From Labedaea rhizosphaerae (GTDB lineage: Bacteria > Actinomycetota > Actinomycetes > Mycobacteriales > Pseudonocardiaceae): a stretch of DNA of 64,000 nucleotides. Shown here piece by piece: positions 1 through 7,476 of the stretch. The notes beneath the pieces were generated by a model. It was not told the DNA's origin and made no database searches. It saw nothing but the letters and a program-made list of their open reading frames with translations. The stretch spans positions 434,001-498,000 of the forward strand of contig NZ_SNXZ01000004.1 in the NCBI RefSeq assembly GCF_004362825.1, read 5' to 3'. Both the position numbers and the translations under genes were made by a program. Numbering within the stretch: the stretch's first letter is position 1; each line of letters begins with the position of its first letter.

Positions 1-862
1 TCTCTTCGGCAATGTCCGCCGCGACGAAGGCCGCGGACTTACGCACCGCGTCGGCCACCGCATGCGGCAAACCCTTACCACGCATCAACTCCGTCGCCAC
101 GACGGAGGCGAACCGGTCCCCGGCACCGCACACGTCGACGGCCCGCACCTCGGGAGCCGGCACGAGCTGCTCCCCGCTCGAGGTCACCAGCAACGCGCCC
201 CGCGCACCCATCGTGACGACGACGGCGTCGACCTGCCACGCCTCGCGCAACCACGCCGCCGACCGGGACGCCCCCGCCAGGCCTGTCTCATCGACACCGG
301 CGAATCCCTTGGCCTCAGCCAAGTTTGGCACCACCGCCGCGACACCGGGAACCGGCTCAGCACCTCGCGGGTGCGGGTCCCACACGACCGGCACCCGCGC
401 GGCCCGCTCGGTGAGCACCGCACGCAACCGGGGGTCGGCGCTCAGCCCGCAGCCGTAGTCGGACACCAGGATCGCATCGGCCTCGTGCAGCGCGGCCAGC
501 ATCCGGTCGTCCGCGAGCGGTGCCGGTCCGTCGCCGCCGCGGTCCACTCGCGCGATCGGCCGTCCGTCGGCGATCAGCCGTGTCTTGACCGAGGTGGACC
601 GCTCGGCCCGGCCCGCCACGGTCCGCAGCCCGTCCAGGCACTCGCGCAGGACGGCGCCATCCGCATCGGGTGCGATCACGGTGACGAGGGTGACGTCCAC
701 GCCGTCGGTTGCGGCCAGGCGCGCCGCGAGCCCGGCCCCGCCGGCCCGGCTGCGCTGCGACCGCTGGGCCAGCACCGGTGCGGGCGCGTCGGGGCACAAC
801 CGGGTGACGGTGCCGATCAGGTCCACGTCCAGCAGGCAGTCCCCCACCACGACCAGGTTCAC
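1..862 (-). CDS. PfkB-family sugar kinase, HldE kinase-domain-like (3' end beyond window)
   Basis: The reading frame starts with GTG at 862 and runs off the left edge of the window, so the C-terminus is missing. It begins with the ribokinase-type glycine segment VVVGDCLLDVD and carries the PfkB signature CGAGDRF near its end, where the Asp is the catalytic base. Such kinases phosphorylate a sugar at O1 or another hydroxyl. GTG overlaps the TGA of the upstream isomerase gene as GTGA, so the two are translationally coupled. Next to a GmhA-like isomerase, a D-glycero-D-manno-heptose-7-phosphate kinase role (HldE/HddA type) is the likeliest reading; the exact substrate is inferred from context. 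Confidence 0.8.
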   Translation of the reverse strand, partial: MNLVVVGDCLLDVDLIGTVTRLCPDAPAPVLAQRSQRSRAGGAGLAARLAATDGVDVTLVTVIAPDADGAVLRECLDGLRTVAGRAERSTSVKTRLIADGRPIARVDRGGDGPAPLADDRMLAALHEADAILVSDYGCGLSADPRLRAVLTERAARVPVVWDPHPRGAEPVPGVAAVVPNLAEAKGFAGVDETGLAGASRSAAWLREAWQVDAVVVTMGARGALLVTSSGEQLVPAPEVRAVDVCGAGDRFASVVATELMRGKGLPHAVADAVRKSAAFVAADIAEE

Positions 863-1461
863 GACGCCCACCGGCCTTCCCGCCGTCGGCGCAGCGCGTT
901 CTCGAAGGCGGCGCAGACCAGGTGCACGGCGATCAGGTGGGCCTCCTGCACCACGGCGGTCGGGCCCGGTACGCAAACGACGTCGTCGGCGGCCTCGGCG
1001 AGCGGATTCGGCCCCGGACCGGTCAGCGCCCACACGCTCGCCCCGGCCGCACGGCCCGCGTGCGCCGCGCGAACGACGTTCTCACTGCGCCCACTGGTCG
1101 ACAGCAGCACCAGCACGTCACGCTCACGCGCGTGCGCGGTCACCTGCCGGGCGAACACCTCGGCGTAGCCGTAGTCGTTGCCGATGGCGGTCATGCTGGA
1201 GGTGTCGGCGTGCAGGGCGATCGCGGAGAACGGCGGCCGGTCACCGTCGAACCGGCCGACCAGCTCGGCGGTCAGGTGCTGCGCCTCGGCGGCCGAGCCG
1301 CCGTTGCCCGCGGCGAGCAGGCGCCCGCCCGTCGACAGCCGGTGGGCCAGGTCGTTGCCCCAGCACGCGAGGCGCGGGGTCATGGCGCGCAACGCGGTCA
1401 GCGCGACCTGCAGGTCGTCGAGGTGGGCGGTGGTCACCGGATCGGGTAGCTGGACCGTCAT
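859..1461 (-). CDS. gmhA: SIS-domain sedoheptulose-7-phosphate isomerase (GmhA-like)
   Basis: A 200-residue protein with the SIS phosphosugar-binding fold. The motif GNGGSAAEAQH and the later LLSTSGRSENV match the GmhA family, which converts sedoheptulose 7-phosphate to D-glycero-D-manno-heptose 7-phosphate in the cytoplasm; length is typical for the family. Its ATG overlaps the TGA of the glycosyltransferase by one base (TGATG), and its own TGA overlaps the kinase GTG, so three genes form one coupled operon. In Gram-positives such operons make nucleotide-activated heptoses for glycoconjugates or secondary metabolites; the end use here is not visible. Confidence 0.85.
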   Translation of the reverse strand: MTVQLPDPVTTAHLDDLQVALTALRAMTPRLACWGNDLAHRLSTGGRLLAAGNGGSAAEAQHLTAELVGRFDGDRPPFSAIALHADTSSMTAIGNDYGYAEVFARQVTAHARERDVLVLLSTSGRSENVVRAAHAGRAAGASVWALTGPGPNPLAEAADDVVCVPGPTAVVQEAHLIAVHLVCAAFENALRRRREGRWAS

Positions 1462-2777
1462 CAGCTCTCCCCCATAAGGTAATCGGCGGGAGCGCTCGCC
1501 ACGGGGCACACCTTCTGGTACGCCCGGACCGTGTCGACCGCCACGCGCGACCAGGTGTAACGCGAGCAGACCCGGTCGCGTCCCGCCGCGCCGAACTCGG
1601 CGCGACGGGAGGCGTCGGCGAGCAGTCCACGCAGCGCGGCGACGAGTGCGGACCGGTCGCGAGCGGGCACGTGCACACCGGTGACGCCATCGACCACCGT
1701 GTCGGTCAGCCCACCCACCGCGGCCGCGACCACCGGCGCACCGCACGCCATCGCCTCGAGCGGCACGATGCCGAACGGCTCGTACCACGGCACGCACGCC
1801 ACGACGTCCGCCGAGCGCAGCAACGCGGGCATGTCGTCGCGGGAAACCTGCCCCAGCAAGGACAACCGGTCGGCGACCCCCAACTCCGCGGCCAGCGCAC
1901 GCAACCGGGCGGCCTCGGGGTCGTCGCTGAGCTGACCCTGCGCGGGCCCGCCCGCGATCACCAGTTCGGTGCCGGACAGGGCGGGCAAGGCCGCGACCAA
2001 GTCGGCAAAACCCTTGCGTGGCACCAAACGGCCGACGCTGACGATGCGTCGTGGCAGCTTCTTCGCGGGCACCGGACCGTCCACTGAGAACTGATCGGTG
2101 TCCACCCCGCACGGCACCACCGAGATCTTCTCGCGGGGCACGTCCATCCGGGCGAGCTCGAATACCTCGTCACTGCACGTCGCGATGACCCGGGCCGCGG
2201 CCTGGCCGATGGCCGACTCCACCGCCACCCGCTCCGCCGGGCTCGTGTCGGCGTCGCACTGGTGGCGACGCTTCACCGTCCCCAGCGCGTGGTAGGTGTG
2301 CGCGACCGGGACGTCCAGTTCGCGGCCGACGCGACACCCGACGAGACCCGACATCCAGAAGTGGGTGTGCAGCACGTCGGGGCGGTCGTCGCGCAAGCGC
2401 TCGCGCAGGTACCGGGCGAACGCGTCCATGTGCGGGAGAAGGTCGTCCTTGGGGATGTGCTCGGCCGGGCCGGCCGGCACGTGCACCACCCGGTAGCCGT
2501 TCGGCGCGACCACGCATTCCGGTAGGTCACGGTGATCCCGCCGGGTGTAGACGGTGACCTCGTGGCCGAGCCGCACCAGCGCCGCCGACAACTCGGCCAC
2601 GTGCAGGTTCTGCCCACCCGCGTCGACCGCGCCGAGCACGGCGAGGGGGTTGGCGTGTTCGGACACCATCGCCAGTTTCAAGGGTCGCGTGCCCGGGAGC
2701 GAAGGCCGGGATCTGCCGCCTCCGCCGTGTTCTCGGGGCAGTGCCGCCGCATACCCCGATGCGCGTTCTGTCGTCAT
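1461..2777 (-). CDS. GT4-family glycosyltransferase
   Basis: About 438 residues. The N-terminal Rossmann half contains [18 protein letters not shown] and the [11 protein letters not shown] segment typical of the sucrose-synthase/MshA-like branch of GT4. The C-terminal donor-binding half has [14 protein letters not shown] and the E-x7-E motif region [14 protein letters not shown]. These are retaining transferases using nucleotide sugars. It is the first gene of the heptose operon, suggesting it transfers the sugar made by the downstream enzymes. Start chosen at ATG 2777; an in-frame ATG at 2822 would add 15 residues, and a purine-rich stretch near 2802-2811 is too far from 2777 to settle the choice. 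Confidence 0.85.
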   Translation of the reverse strand: MTTERASGYAAALPREHGGGGRSRPSLPGTRPLKLAMVSEHANPLAVLGAVDAGGQNLHVAELSAALVRLGHEVTVYTRRDHRDLPECVVAPNGYRVVHVPAGPAEHIPKDDLLPHMDAFARYLRERLRDDRPDVLHTHFWMSGLVGCRVGRELDVPVAHTYHALGTVKRRHQCDADTSPAERVAVESAIGQAAARVIATCSDEVFELARMDVPREKISVVPCGVDTDQFSVDGPVPAKKLPRRIVSVGRLVPRKGFADLVAALPALSGTELVIAGGPAQGQLSDDPEAARLRALAAELGVADRLSLLGQVSRDDMPALLRSADVVACVPWYEPFGIVPLEAMACGAPVVAAAVGGLTDTVVDGVTGVHVPARDRSALVAALRGLLADASRRAEFGAAGRDRVCSRYTWSRVAVDTVRAYQKVCPVASAPADYLMGES

Positions 2778-2833
2778 GGGCGTTCGTATTGCCGTGCTTC
2801 TCCCCCACAAACACAGGATCACGAACTACTACT

Positions 2834-2872
2834 CCATGTGACCACTACGCTGAGTAGCGTTACTTCACATGG
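2834..2872. promoter_or_regulatory. Nested palindrome in divergent promoter region
   Basis: Outer arms CCATGTGA (2834-2841) and TCACATGG (2865-2872) are perfect inverted repeats, and inside them ACGCT (2847-2851) and AGCGT (2856-2860) form a second perfect pair around the same centre. It lies between the divergent glycosyltransferase and GAF-ANTAR genes, the position of an operator for one or both. Identity of the binding protein is unknown. Confidence 0.5.
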
Positions 2873-3020
2873 TTGTGGTGCGCCCCGCACCGCGAACTCA
2901 TCGGTATGCGGCTCGTGCCAAAGGGCGCCGCCGACGTGAACCGGTACTAGCGTTGGCGACAGCATCGTCGGGACACCCGGGCGGCACCGCGCCAGTGGTG
3001 AAGACAGGAGGACCAGCCGG

Positions 3021-3830
3021 ATGGCTGCCACCGAGCAGGACTGGCATCGGGACAAGGTCGCCTTCGTCGCCGGCAGCCATGATCCCTCCTCACAGGACAT
3101 CGGCCCGCTGGCTCGCGAGTTCGCCCTGTTGACCCAGACCCTGCTGCACGCCGACACCGTCGCCGGCGCGCTCCAAGAGGTCGTGGTGGTCGCGCTGGAG
3201 GTCGTGCCCGGTGCCGACGTGGTCAGCGTGACGTTGTGCGCGCCGGACGGGACCTACCACACCCCGGTCGAGACCGACCCGGTCGCCGTCGAACTGGACC
3301 AACTTCAATACGACAACCAAGAGGGCCCGTGCGTCGAAGCGAGCAAGACGCCGGGGCCGGCCTACTTCTCCAGCCCCGACCTGGCCACCGAGCCGGCGTG
3401 GCCGAGCTTCGGGCCCGCGGCGGCCAAGCACGGGTTCCGCTCGGTGCTGTCCACGGCCCTGCTGTACGACGCCCACCAGCCGCGACCGTGCGCCGCCCTG
3501 AACTGCTATTCCCGTGAGGCCAACGCTTTCGACGCCCACGACCGCGACATCGCGCTGCTGCTGGCCACCCACGCCTCGCTGGCCCTGGCCAACACGCAAG
3601 CACTCACCCGAGCCGACTTGCAGGAACAGCACCTGCGCAAGGCGCTCGACTCCCGGGACACGATCGGCATGGCCAAGGGCATCCTCATGCAGCGACGGGG
3701 CATCAGCGCCGAGGACGCGTTCGACCTGTTGCGCCGCACGTCGCAGGACCTGAACATCAGGCTGACGAAGATCGCCGAGACCATCGTGGCGCGACGAGCC
3801 GAACTCGACGACCGCGCCGCGACCGAGTGA
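3021..3830 (+). CDS. GAF-ANTAR signal-responsive regulator
   Basis: 269 residues with a GAF domain over roughly residues 35-185 and a C-terminal ANTAR domain (about 200-260, including AKGILMQRRGISAEDAFDLLRR). ANTAR domains bind paired RNA hairpins and act as transcription antiterminators; GAF domains sense small ligands or redox state. A good ribosome site (AGGAGG at 3007-3012) precedes ATG 3021. The gene stands alone, divergent from the sugar operon and followed by a tandem-repeat tract. Signal and RNA targets are unknown. Confidence 0.85.
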   Translation: MAATEQDWHRDKVAFVAGSHDPSSQDIGPLAREFALLTQTLLHADTVAGALQEVVVVALEVVPGADVVSVTLCAPDGTYHTPVETDPVAVELDQLQYDNQEGPCVEASKTPGPAYFSSPDLATEPAWPSFGPAAAKHGFRSVLSTALLYDAHQPRPCAALNCYSREANAFDAHDRDIALLLATHASLALANTQALTRADLQEQHLRKALDSRDTIGMAKGILMQRRGISAEDAFDLLRRTSQDLNIRLTKIAETIVARRAELDDRAATE

Positions 3831-3837
3831 CCGAGCC

Positions 3838-4010
3838 GGGACACCTGAGCGAACGGGGAACACACCCGGTCGGAACGGGGGACACACCCGGTCCGGAGGT
3901 GGGACACACCCGGTCGGAAGAGGGGACACGCCCGGCTCGAACGTGGGACACGCCCGGTCGGAACGTGGGACACACCTGGCCTGAAGGTGGGACACGCCTG
4001 GGGAAGCGTC
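3838..4010. repeat. 22-bp tandem repeat array
   Basis: Seven head-to-tail units of exactly 22 bp fill 3857-4010, preceded by a divergent 19-bp unit from 3838. The conserved core reads GGGACACRCCCGG followed by a more variable half. The array starts 8 bp after the stop codon of the GAF-ANTAR gene and ends 11 bp before the stop of the convergent MerR gene, so it occupies the whole convergent intergenic space. It has no spacers of CRISPR type. Function unknown. Confidence 0.85.
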
Positions 4011-4021
4011 CGGGTGTGGGG

Positions 4022-4345
4022 TCAGCGGTCCGGGTTGTGGCGGGCGAGTTGGGCGCGCAGTTCGTTGATCTGGTTGTGGGCGTCGGCGAGCTGGTCCTGC
4101 AGGCCGGTGATCCGCGCGGCGGCGGCGAGCGTGTGCCCTTCGTCGAGTTGTTCGCGTACCCGCGCCACGAGCGTGAGCTGGCGGCGTGAATAGCGGCGGT
4201 GCCCGCCCTCCGACCGTTCGGGGCGCACGAGGTCGTGGGTTTCCAGGCTGCGCAGGAACGCTTCCTGCACTCCCAGCATCTTCGCGGCCTGACCGGTGGT
4301 GAAGGCCGGGTAGTCCTGGTCGTCCAGGTGGCTCAGGTCAGTCAC
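4022..4345 (-). CDS. MerR-family (HspR-like) regulator
   Basis: About 107 residues from GTG 4345. The N-terminal winged helix reads FTTGQAAKMLGVQEAFLRSLE, followed by LVRPERSEGGHRRYSRRQL, the wing typical of MerR and close in style to HspR, then a C-terminal coiled coil (QDQLADAHNQINELRAQLA). It is divergent from the Hsp20 gene group, so it probably controls that operon and itself. Unlike HspR, no clear CTTGAGT-N7-ACTCAAG site is present; a different AT-rich partial dyad lies next to the promoter. A longer upstream frame exists but lacks a ribosome site and crosses the promoter. Confidence 0.8.
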   Translation of the reverse strand: MTDLSHLDDQDYPAFTTGQAAKMLGVQEAFLRSLETHDLVRPERSEGGHRRYSRRQLTLVARVREQLDEGHTLAAAARITGLQDQLADAHNQINELRAQLARHNPDR

Positions 4346-4401
4346 GCACTTGAGCTTATCTGCGGTAGATGCTTGAAACAACCTGCAGTGCGTGCTATAG
4401 A
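4345..4401 (+). promoter_or_regulatory. Strong promoter of the Hsp20 operon with overlapping dyad
   Basis: A near-consensus -35 TTGAAA (4373-4378) and -10 TATAGA (4396-4401) are separated by exactly 17 bp and point to the gene starting at 4462. Just upstream, 4351-4374 holds an imperfect dyad around TTATCTGCGGTAGATGCTT, a plausible operator for the divergent MerR regulator. Confidence 0.65.
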
Positions 4402-4461
4402 AATGAGTGAGCAATGCATGACCTGGTGGCAATCACGACACGCGCCGGGGAGTGAGCGACG

Positions 4462-4857
4462 ATGCCGGACATCACCCGTGATCGGGACATGACCAGCGGG
4501 TTCGCCGAGCTGGTCTGCGCGGACCCCGCGTTGTTGGACGCGGAGTTCAGCGCGATCGTGGCCGCCAACTTCGACCGTCGCGTGCCACCGCGGCCGACGC
4601 CCCGAGGGCGTCCCGAGCGCGGACGTCCCCGACACCTACCTGTGCTCGCACCGGGATCCCACCGGTGGCCGTCGGTGCCGATCCCACCGCAAGAACCACC
4701 ACGTCGGGAGCGCGGCCCTCCGCCACAGCCGGCCCTTGCCGAACTCCCGACGAGGAAGGTGGGTGGTCACTCGATTCCCACGAACCCCGGTCCGGCGAGG
4801 TACCTGCTCCAGATGACGGCCGGCGAGACCTTGCGCGTCCCGGCCCCGCGCCCGTAG
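4462..4857 (+). CDS. Small hypothetical protein, first gene of heat-shock group
   Basis: The first ~45 residues (MTSGFAELVCADPALLDAEF and an IVAANFD segment) look like genuine protein and resemble short actinobacterial proteins of unknown function found beside regulators. A GGGGAG ribosome site precedes ATG 4462. After about residue 45 the sequence becomes Pro/Arg-rich and low in complexity, which suggests the frame may be read past a lost stop or a frameshift; the true C-terminus is uncertain. No function can be assigned. Confidence 0.5.
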   Translation: MPDITRDRDMTSGFAELVCADPALLDAEFSAIVAANFDRRVPPRPTPRGRPERGRPRHLPVLAPGSHRWPSVPIPPQEPPRRERGPPPQPALAELPTRKVGGHSIPTNPGPARYLLQMTAGETLRVPAPRP

Positions 4858-4998
4858 GCGCAGCCCCGCGGCACCTCGCCTCGACCAGGCAACACGATCA
4901 CGTTCCCCCATCCGGCCCCACCGTCCGGAGATAGGGCGGTGGGGCCGCGACCCACGACTTTCGAGCCGAATTCAGGAAGGAGACAAGGAGGGCACACG

Positions 4999-5430
4999 AT
5001 GTTGATGCGAACCGATCCGTTCCGGGAACTCGACCGGCTGGCCCAGCAGGTCTTCGGCGCGAACGGCACGACCGCGCGACCGGCGACCATGCCGATGGAC
5101 GCCTACCGGATCGGCAACGAGTACGTGGTGCAGTTCGACCTGCCCGGCGTCGCACCTGACTCGATCGACCTCGACGTCGAACGCAATGTGCTCACCGTGC
5201 GGGCCGAACGCGACCCGGACTACGGCGACGGCGCCGAGGTCCAGGTGGCCGAGCGGCCGCGTGGCGTGTTCTCCCGGCAGCTGTTCCTGGGCGACACGCT
5301 GGAAGCCGACAACGTCGACGCCCACTACGACGCCGGTGTTCTCACGCTGCGCATCCCGCTGGCCGAGCGGGCCAAGCCGCGCAAGATCACCGTCAACGCC
5401 GGCAGCGAGGCCAAGCAGATCAACGCCTGA
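4999..5430 (+). CDS. hsp20: Hsp20/alpha-crystallin small heat-shock protein
   Basis: 143 residues, the usual length. It opens with the family start [20 protein letters not shown]; the alpha-crystallin domain spans about residues 38-130 with [18 protein letters not shown] and the closing [12 protein letters not shown] strand motif. These proteins hold unfolded proteins in soluble complexes. ATG 4999 is preceded by AAGGAGG at 4985-4992. It is followed at short range by three small genes and probably shares the 4373-4401 promoter, controlled by the MerR regulator. Confidence 0.95.
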   Translation: MLMRTDPFRELDRLAQQVFGANGTTARPATMPMDAYRIGNEYVVQFDLPGVAPDSIDLDVERNVLTVRAERDPDYGDGAEVQVAERPRGVFSRQLFLGDTLEADNVDAHYDAGVLTLRIPLAERAKPRKITVNAGSEAKQINA

Positions 5431-5515
5431 GCCATCGATCCGCTCGTCGATCGCCCGCCCGCCAAGGCCGTCCGCGAGCCGGGGCGGGCGATCCGCGACG
5501 AGCAAGGAGTTCGCC

Positions 5516-5701
5516 ATGACTGACGATGCCGTCCCCATCGCCGACTTCGTCGACCAGCAGCGCCCAGCCGAAACCACTACCGACGACAGCGCAAACGACA
5601 CCGAGGACATCGACCCGGACGCCGTCACCGAGGCCGATCCCGCCGACTTCGCCGACCAGCAGCGCGAAGTACCGGTGCCCGACGACGAACCCTGGCACTG
5701 A
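5516..5701 (+). CDS. Small acidic protein with repeated ADFxDQQR motif
   Basis: 61 residues, strongly acidic. Two copies of a short motif, IADFVDQQRP near residue 8 and ADFADQQREV near residue 44, flank an Asp/Thr-rich linker. A ribosome site AAGGAG (5504-5509) precedes ATG 5516. Similar short acidic proteins occur in actinobacterial stress operons, but no function is established. Its position between Hsp20 and two further small genes suggests co-expression under heat or envelope stress. Confidence 0.65.
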   Translation: MTDDAVPIADFVDQQRPAETTTDDSANDTEDIDPDAVTEADPADFADQQREVPVPDDEPWH

Positions 5702-5723
5702 ACCACGAAGAGCGGGTAAGACG

Positions 5724-6080
5724 ATGAGCACCACCCGACGCCGAACACCGGCAACGATCACCAGCACCCTCGCCACCGCGACGCGCACCATCGACGCCGC
5801 CATCCTCGCCGCGGAACTGGACGATCGACCGAGCGTGGCGGAACTGCGGGCCACCGGCTGGGAACTCGCCCGGCTGACCGGCGAACTGAACGGGCTGGCC
5901 ACCCTGCTCGCCCAGGACATCGCCCAGCACACCGACCACCTCGACGGCGGCCCGGCGGGTCCGCCCCTGGCCCGCGCCGGTCGCGAGTTGGCGGCGCTGC
6001 GCCGCGCCCTGCACGACGCCCACACCGCGGCGCGCGGCTTCTACGCCGAGACGAGCCGGCTCATGCCCACTACGACATGA
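5724..6080 (+). CDS. Small helical hypothetical protein
   Basis: 118 residues, predicted almost entirely helical and rich in Ala and Leu, for example ELARLTGELNGLATLLAQDI and ARAGRELAALRRALHDAH. No recognised domain. ATG 5724 follows a weak purine-rich stretch. Its TGA overlaps the ATG of the J-domain gene (ATGA at 6077-6080), so the two are translationally coupled and the product may act with it. Confidence 0.65.
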   Translation: MSTTRRRTPATITSTLATATRTIDAAILAAELDDRPSVAELRATGWELARLTGELNGLATLLAQDIAQHTDHLDGGPAGPPLARAGRELAALRRALHDAHTAARGFYAETSRLMPTTT

Positions 6081-6403
6081 CCACCGACGAGCCCGTCCCC
6101 GACCCGTACACGGTGCTGGGCGTCGATCCCGCGGCCGGTCCCGAGCACATCGCGGCCGCCTACCGCCGCGCGCTTCGCGACTGCCACCCCGACCGGTACT
6201 CCGGGACAGCCCACCCGGACCGCGACCGGCTCGCCCGGGTGATCGCGGCCTACCGCCAGCTCCGCGAACGCACCGCCCACACGGGCGACGACGAGCCCGC
6301 CCGCCAAGGGCACCGCATCCCGGTCCGCATCCACACCGCCGACACCGCCCACAACAACGCGTCCCCGCACCTGCGGGCCGGCCCGGTCCGGCGCCATCCC
6401 TGA
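6077..6403 (+). CDS. Mini J-domain (DnaJ-like) protein
   Basis: 108 residues. The N-terminal J-domain (about residues 9-70) has YTVLGV, then helix II AAYRRALRDC directly followed by the invariant HPD at residues 37-39, and helix III/IV VIAAYRQLRERT. J-domains stimulate DnaK ATPase. The Gly/Phe, zinc-finger and substrate-binding parts of full DnaJ are absent. It ends a heat-shock operon with Hsp20. Immediately downstream is a decayed tandem copy. Confidence 0.8.
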   Translation: MTTDEPVPDPYTVLGVDPAAGPEHIAAAYRRALRDCHPDRYSGTAHPDRDRLARVIAAYRQLRERTAHTGDDEPARQGHRIPVRIHTADTAHNNASPHLRAGPVRRHP

Positions 6404-6420
6404 GCCAGTCCCCAGCACCT

Positions 6421-6663
6421 CGAGGCCGCCTACCGCCGCGCGCTTCGCGACTGCCACCCCGACCGGTACTCCGGGACAGCCCACCCGGACCGCGACCGGC
6501 TCGCCAGGTGATCGCCGCGTACCGACAACAACTCCGCGAACGCGCCGCCCCCACGGGCGACGACGAGCCCGCCCGCCAAGGGCGCCGCATCCCGATCCGC
6601 GTCCACCCTGACGGCGCCATGTCCCCGCACCTGCGGGCCGGCCCGGTTCGGCGCCACCTCTGA
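6421..6663 (+). pseudogene. Frameshifted tandem duplicate of the mini J-domain gene
   Basis: Positions 6421-6663 repeat 6152-6403 with about 90% identity, starting inside helix II of the J-domain. One base is missing near 6504 (ctcgccaggtg against ctcgcccgggtg in the intact copy), and a 6-bp deletion lies near 6616. The copy has no start codon or promoter of its own, so it is a partial tandem duplication that is decaying. Confidence 0.8.
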
Positions 6664-6673
6664 GCCAGACGGG

Positions 6674-7432
6674 TCAGTCCTGCTCGGCGTCGGTGGCGAA
6701 CGCCGGTGGTGCCTGGAAGTCGGTGGCGCGGAACAGGACCGCGTGTTCGACGCCCATGGCCTTGCCGCCCATCGCGGCGACCATGGGGATGAAATCCGCC
6801 GGCGCCGGGTGGTCCGGCAGCGCGGCAAGGTAGGCCGCGTGCGCCTCGAGCGAGGCCACGCCACGGCGCAGTGGCTCACCGGTGACGTCGACGCCGTGGG
6901 TGGCGGAGTCGCCGGCCCCGGGGACGAGGTACCAGCGCACCGAATGCGGTTCGAGGTGCTCGTCCTCGATCTGCTCCGGGAAGACCCAGCGGTTGCCCGC
7001 GTCGCGCAAGGCGTCGAGCGTCGCGAGCCCGGCCGCCCGGTGGTCGGCCTGGTCGAAGCCCCAGGGTGCCTCGATCGCGAACCCGGTGCCGAGCACGACG
7101 TCGGGCTTGAACCGGCGGATCTCCCGGCAGATGTCCCGGCGCAGGTCCAGTCCGTAGACGAGCACACCGTCGGGGTGTTCGAGGATGGTCAGGTGCTCGA
7201 CGCCGACCTGCGCGCAGGCCGCCCGCTGCTCGGCCGCCCGCAGCCGTGCGGTCTCCTCGGGGTGGTTCGGCATGCCCGCCTCGCCGCGGGTGAGCAGGAG
7301 GTAACCGACCTCGATGCCGCGCGCGGTCCAGCGCGCGACGGCAGCGGACGAGCCGTACTCCATGTCGTCCGGGTGCGCGACGACGCAGAGCACGCGCTGG
7401 AACGATTCCTCGGGAAGGGCAGGCAATGTCAT
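6674..7432 (-). CDS. PIG-L family (LmbE-like) N-deacetylase
   Basis: 252 residues from ATG 7432, which has GGCAGGA eight bases upstream. The zinc-binding AHPDD motif occurs in VVAHPDDMEYG near residue 20 and DQADHRAAG supplies the third ligand region. Relatives include MshB and mycothiol S-conjugate amidase Mca, which cleave amides of GlcNAc-inositol compounds. It lies directly after the FAD monooxygenase on the same strand (44-bp gap). It may belong to the downstream end of the biosynthetic region or be independent. Confidence 0.85.
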   Translation of the reverse strand: MTLPALPEESFQRVLCVVAHPDDMEYGSSAAVARWTARGIEVGYLLLTRGEAGMPNHPEETARLRAAEQRAACAQVGVEHLTILEHPDGVLVYGLDLRRDICREIRRFKPDVVLGTGFAIEAPWGFDQADHRAAGLATLDALRDAGNRWVFPEQIEDEHLEPHSVRWYLVPGAGDSATHGVDVTGEPLRRGVASLEAHAAYLAALPDHPAPADFIPMVAAMGGKAMGVEHAVLFRATDFQAPPAFATDAEQD

Positions 7433-7476
7433 GCCGGTCATCCTGCCGTGTTTCGGCCCGCCGGGTACCGCGGGCG

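Noticed and set aside
3838-4010. CRISPR array
   Set aside because: Units are contiguous with no spacers, drift in sequence, and no cas genes are near.
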